DNA of 64,000 nucleotides from NCBI GenBank assembly GCA_938045615.1, contig CALIBC010000179.1, positions 1 to 64,000 of the forward strand, in the 5' to 3' direction. The notes beneath the pieces are model-generated. The model had not been told where the DNA came from. It was given only the letters and a program-made list of their open reading frames with translations, and did not search any database. The stretch's first letter is position 1, and the number at the start of each line of letters is the position of its first letter. Source of the DNA: an uncultured Clostridia bacterium (GTDB lineage: Bacteria > Bacillota > Clostridia > Peptostreptococcales > Anaerovoracaceae). Below, piece after piece: positions 59,463-64,000 of this stretch. A program made the position numbers and the translations under genes.

Positions 59463-59490
59463 CTCAGAGAAGAAATTCCCTGAGTTTTTT
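59463..59490 (+). terminator. Terminator of tmRNA
   Basis: CTCAG (59463-59467) pairs with CTGAG (59480-59484), followed by six T. Confidence 0.75.
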
Positions 59491-59537
59491 ATTTGCAAAT
59501 TTAACGGTGCATTAGATTTATCAAACAAATTTTACCA

Positions 59538-59684
59538 GTGAAAGCGCATAACTTGGGGATTGCAAAATCTTTTGGCTATGTGCTTTTTTCTGTGCGCATT
59601 TTATATCCGGAGGAACTTGGCGTATGTGAGGTTAAATTTGATAAAATAAGCCGAAAGGCAGATGAAATACTGAAAAGAGAATAA
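59538..59684 (+). pseudogene. Possible gene fragment after tmRNA
   Basis: This frame is open from about 59508 to TAA 59684. It reads like the end of a real protein (IAKSFGYVLFSV, YPEELGVCEVKFD, ISRKADEILKRE), but it has no ribosome site and no good start codon. It may be the decayed 3' part of a lost gene. I do not recognise the family. The rest of the spacer up to 59774 holds nothing else I can support. Confidence 0.25.
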
Positions 59685-59774
59685 ATAACGATTTGTTCAC
59701 CACACGTTCTACAAAAAGGCGTGTTATCATAAAAATGTTCGGCTTAGTGCGTGCCGGGAAAGGAAGTGGAGCAG

Positions 59775-60254
59775 ATGTCATTTGATTTGGCGAAGAAGCA
59801 CCTTGAGAAGAAGGGCTATGGGGATAGGATAAGCGAGTTTGAAGTATCAAGCGCAACGGTGGAACTTGCGGCGCAAGCCGTGGGTACGGAGCCTGCCCGA
59901 ATTGCAAAGTCGCTGACATTCATGGTCGACGGAGATCCTATAATGATAGTTTGCGCAGGCGATGTCAAGGTGAACGGGAGCAAATACAAGGCTGCTTTTC
60001 ACACCAAAGCGAAGATGTTGAGCGCCGATGAAGTTCGTGATCTGATTGGACATGAGATAGGTGGGGTGTGCCCTTTTGGTGTAAAGGAAGGCGTTCGGAT
60101 CTATCTTGATGAATCGCTGAAGCGTTTCTACGTTGTCTATCCGGCTTGCGGAAGCGATAATAGTGCTGTCAAGCTTACGCTTTCGGAACTTGAAGAGGCT
60201 TCCGACTATGTGAGTTGGGTGGATGTGTGCGCTGCGCCGAAAGATTCCATGTAG
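59775..60254 (+). CDS. YbaK/EbsC-type aminoacyl-tRNA deacylase
   Basis: A 159-residue editing protein of the YbaK/ProX group, which removes wrong amino acids (Cys or Ala) from tRNA-Pro. It has the family segments AKSLTFMVDGDPIMIVCAGD with the catalytic-site Lys, VRDLIGHEIGGVCPFG and the C-terminal LTLSELEEAS. ATG 59775 follows GGAAGTGGAG. The cytoplasmic gene stands between the tmRNA and a membrane phosphoesterase. Confidence 0.88.
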   Translation: MSFDLAKKHLEKKGYGDRISEFEVSSATVELAAQAVGTEPARIAKSLTFMVDGDPIMIVCAGDVKVNGSKYKAAFHTKAKMLSADEVRDLIGHEIGGVCPFGVKEGVRIYLDESLKRFYVVYPACGSDNSAVKLTLSELEEASDYVSWVDVCAAPKDSM

Positions 60255-60377
60255 GAACAAGCGGCCGGCGAAAGGACGAAAAGCGAACGGGAAAAGAACA
60301 ATAAACGATCGGGAAAAGGCGGTCGAGCGGTTTAATGCGTAAAGTTTACAAATAATAGAGTGAGGAAAGGTGGCGGT

Positions 60378-61583
60378 ATGGCGCTGTTTATAACGATATT
60401 AGGTTTATACGGAGTTGTTGTGCTTCTGGCACTGTTTCTATGTGTGCGGTCAATATCAAGACATAGAAGATTTAACGGGAAGATGCTCAGGCTTGTGTTT
60501 TCTGTCATCTTTCTTTTCTTATCGGTGACGCCTTTTATAGGGATTGCGGTTCAAGGGGTGGCCATGAGAAGATTTTTTTACAAGGTTAGCAATCTTTGGC
60601 TGGGATTCGGTATTTACTTATTCATGATATCGGTTCTTGTTGCAATCATACTGTTACTTTTCCCTAAACTTAGAAAACGGTTGAGCGATAAGTTCTGGGA
60701 AAAATTCATTGCGATAGCGCTGATTTGCGTGGGGTTTATGATATTCGGGAATATTCACTATAAGCAGGTAAAAAAAGTCACATACAATATATCCGCGCAG
60801 GCTCCTGCAGCCTACGAAAACGGTGCTGCCACGACAAAAAAACTTAAGATCGCATTTGTTGCGGATACACATCTGGGTTCTTGGATAGGATCTTCGCAGA
60901 TGGAGAAAATGGTAACGATAATCAATGCGATGAAGCCCGACATAGTGCTGATGGGGGGCGATATCTTCGACAGCGATTACGATATGCTGAAAAATCCCAG
61001 TGAGGTCATAGCCGTGCTGAAAAGGATTCGGAGCAAGTACGGTACATACGGAGTCTACGGAAATCATGATATCAAAGAGAAACTCATAGGTGGGTTCTCC
61101 GCAAATCCGACTAAAGAGGCTTTTCGCGATCCGCGGATGGCGGCGTTTATGGAAAAGAGTAGAATACACATGCTTAACGATGAAGTGCTGAAGTTGGGAA
61201 AGGGAGATCTTGTTCTTGCCGGGAGATTTGACGGAATGAAGATCGGAAATCGTCTTGTTCGTCGTAAAACAGCAAAGGAACTGCTTGAGAAGGTCAATCC
61301 GAGAAGCAGCGTAATTGTTATGGAACATGAACCGATGGAGTTTAATGCGTTCAAAAAACTGGGTGTGAAGCTTGTCTTGAGTGGCCATACGCATGCGGGA
61401 CAATTCTTTCCTTTCAACATCCCGCAGCCGTTTATTTGGGAGAATGCATACGGGCTGAAAAAGTTCGGAGATATGCACAGCGTTGTGACATCCGGGGTCG
61501 GTTTATACGGACCGCCGCTTAGAATAGGTACAGATAGTGAGGTTGTGGAGATAAATTTTTCATACAAATCGTATAAAAAATAA
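60378..61583 (+). CDS. Membrane metallophosphoesterase
   Basis: A 401-residue protein with four N-terminal membrane helices (about residues 2-22, 38-58, 72-95, 115-130) and then a calcineurin-like phosphoesterase domain. The metal-ligand motifs are ADTHLG, GGDIFDSD, GNHD, EHEP and GHTHAGQ. The last helix places the catalytic domain outside or inside depending on the count; I think outside. ATG 60378 follows GAGGAAAGG. It is a relative of the protein at 19787-20701 but with a larger membrane part. Substrate unknown. Confidence 0.85.
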   Translation: MALFITILGLYGVVVLLALFLCVRSISRHRRFNGKMLRLVFSVIFLFLSVTPFIGIAVQGVAMRRFFYKVSNLWLGFGIYLFMISVLVAIILLLFPKLRKRLSDKFWEKFIAIALICVGFMIFGNIHYKQVKKVTYNISAQAPAAYENGAATTKKLKIAFVADTHLGSWIGSSQMEKMVTIINAMKPDIVLMGGDIFDSDYDMLKNPSEVIAVLKRIRSKYGTYGVYGNHDIKEKLIGGFSANPTKEAFRDPRMAAFMEKSRIHMLNDEVLKLGKGDLVLAGRFDGMKIGNRLVRRKTAKELLEKVNPRSSVIVMEHEPMEFNAFKKLGVKLVLSGHTHAGQFFPFNIPQPFIWENAYGLKKFGDMHSVVTSGVGLYGPPLRIGTDSEVVEINFSYKSYKK

Positions 61584-61712
61584 ATGCAAAACAACATGGG
61601 TTTGCGGGGGCTAGAGCCTATGACCCACGCAAATCGAATAAAAAACAGCCGTGCAACAACCTGTTGTGGCGCATATGTTCGGAGATGATCCGCCGTGACC
61701 GAAAGGAGGAAC

Positions 61713-63500
61713 ATGATTCGAAGAAGTGAGTTGAAAAGAGCCGCCAGAAAGTCTTTGAAAGCACACTATCTAATGTTTATAGTACTCTTTATAGGGCTTT
61801 CGTTTTTTGGAACCGATTATGTGGCCTCGGTTAATTTTGCTCGTATGCAGGTTCAGAAAATAACCGCAGGGAGGATCGCAATACCGGAAATTTCCGTGAC
61901 GGGTCAGCTTGGTATACGCGATGTTTATGATGAGATAGTAAATGATCGGTTTGCAAAAGGAAAAGCTATAGCCGATAAGGTCAATCTTAGATACAAGAAA
62001 GAAAAAGAAGGGATATTTGCCCGTAATAAAGGGATGCTCGCCAAGATCGTGAATTCAGTCACATCAGGAAGTATACTGGTCAAGGCTGTGAATGCCGCAA
62101 ATTCCATAATACGGTCAACTACGGTAGTTTCGTTGCTTCTGATATTGATGGCGCTTGCATTTCAAATCCTTTGGTGGATCTTTGTGCAAAATACGGTGAC
62201 TGTTATAGCCATCCGAATATTTCTTGAGGGGAGGATATATCCCAACATTCCTTTTATGCGTTTGCTGTTTTTGAGAGACACACGCCACTGGGGGAGGGTA
62301 GCAAAGACTCTTCTGTATACATGTTTTTTGAAAATTTTATGGGCGTTTACCTTAGTGGGCTTGGTGGTCAAACATTTTTCCTATTGTCTTGTTCCTTATA
62401 TAGTCGCAGAAAACCCCGCAGTAAAACCGAGGGAAGCTGTTGAGTTGTCCCGAAAAATGATGTGCGGGCATAAGTGGGAATGTTTTTTGCTTGAACTTTC
62501 CTTTGTAGGATGGAGGATTCTTAACATAATCACATTGGGGCTTTCGGATATGCTGTATGCGGGAGCATATAGGCTTGCGACAATGTCCGAGTACTACGCA
62601 AAACTCAGGGAAGCGGAATTGGCAAATGGTGAAAATGGAATATTGAACGATAAGTATTTGTTTGAAAAAGCGGATGCTAGCCTGCTTCATGAGGTTTATC
62701 CGGAAGCGGGGGAAAGTGTGGATGAAGCGGGGGGCAACGGATCCGTGTACGGCAATCACGGGTTGCGCCGTTTTTTGGCGAATTACTTGGGGATCGCTTT
62801 GACGGTTAATCCGCAGGAAAGAAAATGGCAGAAAGAGGCGGAGAGGAAATACCGCATTAGTTTGTCAAAACCTGCATATGAGGCGATGACGTATCCCGAA
62901 AGACTTTCTGCGATAGGTGAGAGGGAGCGCACAGGACTTTTTGTACCTGAAAAGCTTCATTATATAAGACATTACTCCGTACTCTCGCTTATAATCATAT
63001 TTTTCATATTCTCAATCTTCGGCTGGATTTGGGAGGTCAGTCTGCACCTGATATGGGATGGTGTGTTTGTCAATCGGGGAGCGCTCATGGGGCCGTGGCT
63101 GCCTATCTACGGCTTTGGCGGACTGATTGTTCTGACGTTACTGAACCGCTTCAGAGAAGATCCGGCGAAGGAAATGTGCAGTATAATTTTGATTTCGGCG
63201 TTGCTTGAGTATTTCACGTCTTTCTTTCTGGAAAAGATCCATGGCGGTTTGCGTTGGTGGGACTACACGGGGTACATGCTGAACCTGCATGGAAGAATTT
63301 GTGCGGAAGGGCTGATAGTGTTTGGAATAGGCGGTATGGTGGCCGTTTACCTTGTTGCGCCTCGCATAGATGATCGTCTACGTAGAATTTCAGGCAAGAA
63401 ACTTCAGGTGGTCTGCACGGTTATTCTGGTATTATTTTTGGCGGATGCACTTTATTCGACGATATGGCCCAATGTCGGTTTTGGGATAACACGGCAGTAG
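61713..63500 (+). CDS. DUF975 / PF06541 (type IV ABC-like) fusion membrane protein
   Basis: A 595-residue membrane protein. The N-terminal part (about 1-290) starts RRSELKRAARKSLKAHY, the mark of DUF975, and has about four helices. The C-terminal part (about 425-590) has about five helices with SIFGWIWEV, NRGALMGPWLPIYGFGG and WWDYTGYMLNLHGRICAEG, which matches the PF06541 'putative ABC-transporter type IV' domain. The two usually occur as separate proteins. AAAGGAGG lies at good distance from ATG 61713, so this start is preferred to GTG 61695. No ATPase is adjacent and the role is unknown. Confidence 0.8.
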   Translation: MIRRSELKRAARKSLKAHYLMFIVLFIGLSFFGTDYVASVNFARMQVQKITAGRIAIPEISVTGQLGIRDVYDEIVNDRFAKGKAIADKVNLRYKKEKEGIFARNKGMLAKIVNSVTSGSILVKAVNAANSIIRSTTVVSLLLILMALAFQILWWIFVQNTVTVIAIRIFLEGRIYPNIPFMRLLFLRDTRHWGRVAKTLLYTCFLKILWAFTLVGLVVKHFSYCLVPYIVAENPAVKPREAVELSRKMMCGHKWECFLLELSFVGWRILNIITLGLSDMLYAGAYRLATMSEYYAKLREAELANGENGILNDKYLFEKADASLLHEVYPEAGESVDEAGGNGSVYGNHGLRRFLANYLGIALTVNPQERKWQKEAERKYRISLSKPAYEAMTYPERLSAIGERERTGLFVPEKLHYIRHYSVLSLIIIFFIFSIFGWIWEVSLHLIWDGVFVNRGALMGPWLPIYGFGGLIVLTLLNRFREDPAKEMCSIILISALLEYFTSFFLEKIHGGLRWWDYTGYMLNLHGRICAEGLIVFGIGGMVAVYLVAPRIDDRLRRISGKKLQVVCTVILVLFLADALYSTIWPNVGFGITRQ

Positions 63501-63519
63501 TGATGAACGTTGCCAAAAC

Positions 63520-63547
63520 TTGCAAACTATGGTCAAACGGCTATAAT
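63520..63547 (+). promoter_or_regulatory. Promoter of the flavin reductase gene
   Basis: TTGCAA (63520-63525), a 16-base spacer and TATAAT (63542-63547), about 62 bases before the ATG. Confidence 0.6.
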
Positions 63548-63609
63548 GGAACTGGAAGTATATAATTTTTTGGATGAAAATTCGTATGAGAAAATGAGAG
63601 AGGTTTGGT

Positions 63610-64000
63610 ATGAGAACAAAATTAGCAATTACTGAAGGAATATTTCCAATGCCGGTACTTATGGTTGCCACATACAATGACGATGGGAGCGTAAATGTCA
63701 TGAATGCTGCATGGGGAACCATGCAGCAAAGCGACGTAGTGATTCTTAAACTGACCGAGAGTCACAAAACCGTGAAAAACATTAAAAAAAGAAAAGGGTT
63801 TACGTTAAGTATAGCCGATGCCGCCCATGTTGTTGAAGCTGATTACTTTGGCCTTGTGTCAGGCAATAAGGTTGCGAATAAAATCGAAAAAACCGGTTTC
63901 ACCGCAGAGAAAGCGGAAACTGTGGATGCGCCTGTAATCAATGAGTTTCCGATTTGCCTTGAATGTGAATTTATCGAATACCAAGGCGGTGAAGCTGGTT
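63610..64000 (+). CDS. Flavin reductase family protein (partial, cut by window end)
   Basis: Begins at ATG 63610 after GAGAGAGG and runs off the window after 130 codons with no stop. The translated start (TEGIFPMPVLMVATY, then NAAWGTMQQSDVV) fits the FMN-binding flavoredoxin/flavin reductase family, which holds FMN in a split-barrel fold. The segment SHKTVKNIKKRKGFTLS and the later FGLVSGNK are typical. Likely an NAD(P)H:FMN reductase or electron carrier. The C-terminal part and full length cannot be seen. Confidence 0.82.
   Translation, partial: MRTKLAITEGIFPMPVLMVATYNDDGSVNVMNAAWGTMQQSDVVILKLTESHKTVKNIKKRKGFTLSIADAAHVVEADYFGLVSGNKVANKIEKTGFTAEKAETVDAPVINEFPICLECEFIEYQGGEAG

Overview
This window looks like the chromosome of a low-to-mid G+C anaerobic Firmicute of the class Clostridia. 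The signs are desulfoferrodoxin, the FeoA-FeoA-FeoB iron uptake cluster with a Cys-rich FeoB partner, ECF transporter genes, an omega-rpsB-tsf cluster, a tandem glycine riboswitch, strong AGGAGG-type ribosome binding sites and frequent GTG/TTG starts. A placement near the Anaerovoracaceae (Clostridiales Family XIII) is possible, but that is only an impression.

Layout. 1-1.6 kb is accessory: a hydrophobic Gly-rich peptide gene, a small three-helix membrane protein and an internally deleted IS1249-type insertion sequence with both inverted ends still visible. 2-6.6 kb carries an ECF module (ecfA1-ecfA2-ecfT), trmB and an aminotransferase. A tRNA-Gly(CCC) at 6.78 kb is followed by a hairpin-rich stretch in which its 3' end and terminator are duplicated. 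7.2-15.3 kb is a metal homeostasis region: a DtxR/MntR-type regulator divergent from feoA-feoA-feoB and two small membrane proteins, then a DUF6110 protein with a P1B-type ATPase, then a long leader, DUF2325, DUF3793 and flavodoxin. 15.4-18.8 kb has an ABC exporter (ATPase plus FtsX-like permease) and an HMA metallochaperone. 18.9-36.5 kb is mostly housekeeping: exoA, a phosphoesterase, a PC4-like protein, a nucleoside kinase, a threonine aldolase-like enzyme, desulfoferrodoxin, yicC-gmk-rpoZ, a stand-alone LytTR protein, rpsB-tsf, a COG2509 flavoprotein, gpmI and addA. 36.6-42.3 kb has nhaC, a MATE pump, thrS and tRNA-Ser(CGA).

42.4-49.7 kb is a leftward glycine cleavage operon (gcvT-gcvH-gcvPA-gcvPB-lplA-lpd). 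Its promoter, tandem glycine aptamers and terminator can all be read upstream. It holds the complete glycine decarboxylase plus the means to load lipoate and reoxidise it. 50-54.5 kb encodes a secreted Ig-like/FMN-binding protein and an AMP-forming acyl-CoA synthetase. A P2-type cation ATPase (54.6-57.2 kb) sits behind a yybP-ykoY (Mn2+) riboswitch with promoter and terminator, so it is probably a manganese exporter. Next come a peroxiredoxin, tmRNA (tag AKENNNFALAA), a YbaK editing protein, a membrane phosphoesterase, a DUF975/PF06541 fusion and a flavin reductase cut by the window edge.

The observations most worth follow-up are: short degenerate tandem copies of gene 3' ends in several spacers, each with a different unit; the duplicated tRNA-Gly 3' end; the unassigned 250-nt leader before DUF2325/DUF3793/flavodoxin; the mixed Fe/Mn ligand set of the DtxR-family regulator; and the surface FMN-binding/Ig protein. 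I saw no CRISPR array and no clear phage or defence island.
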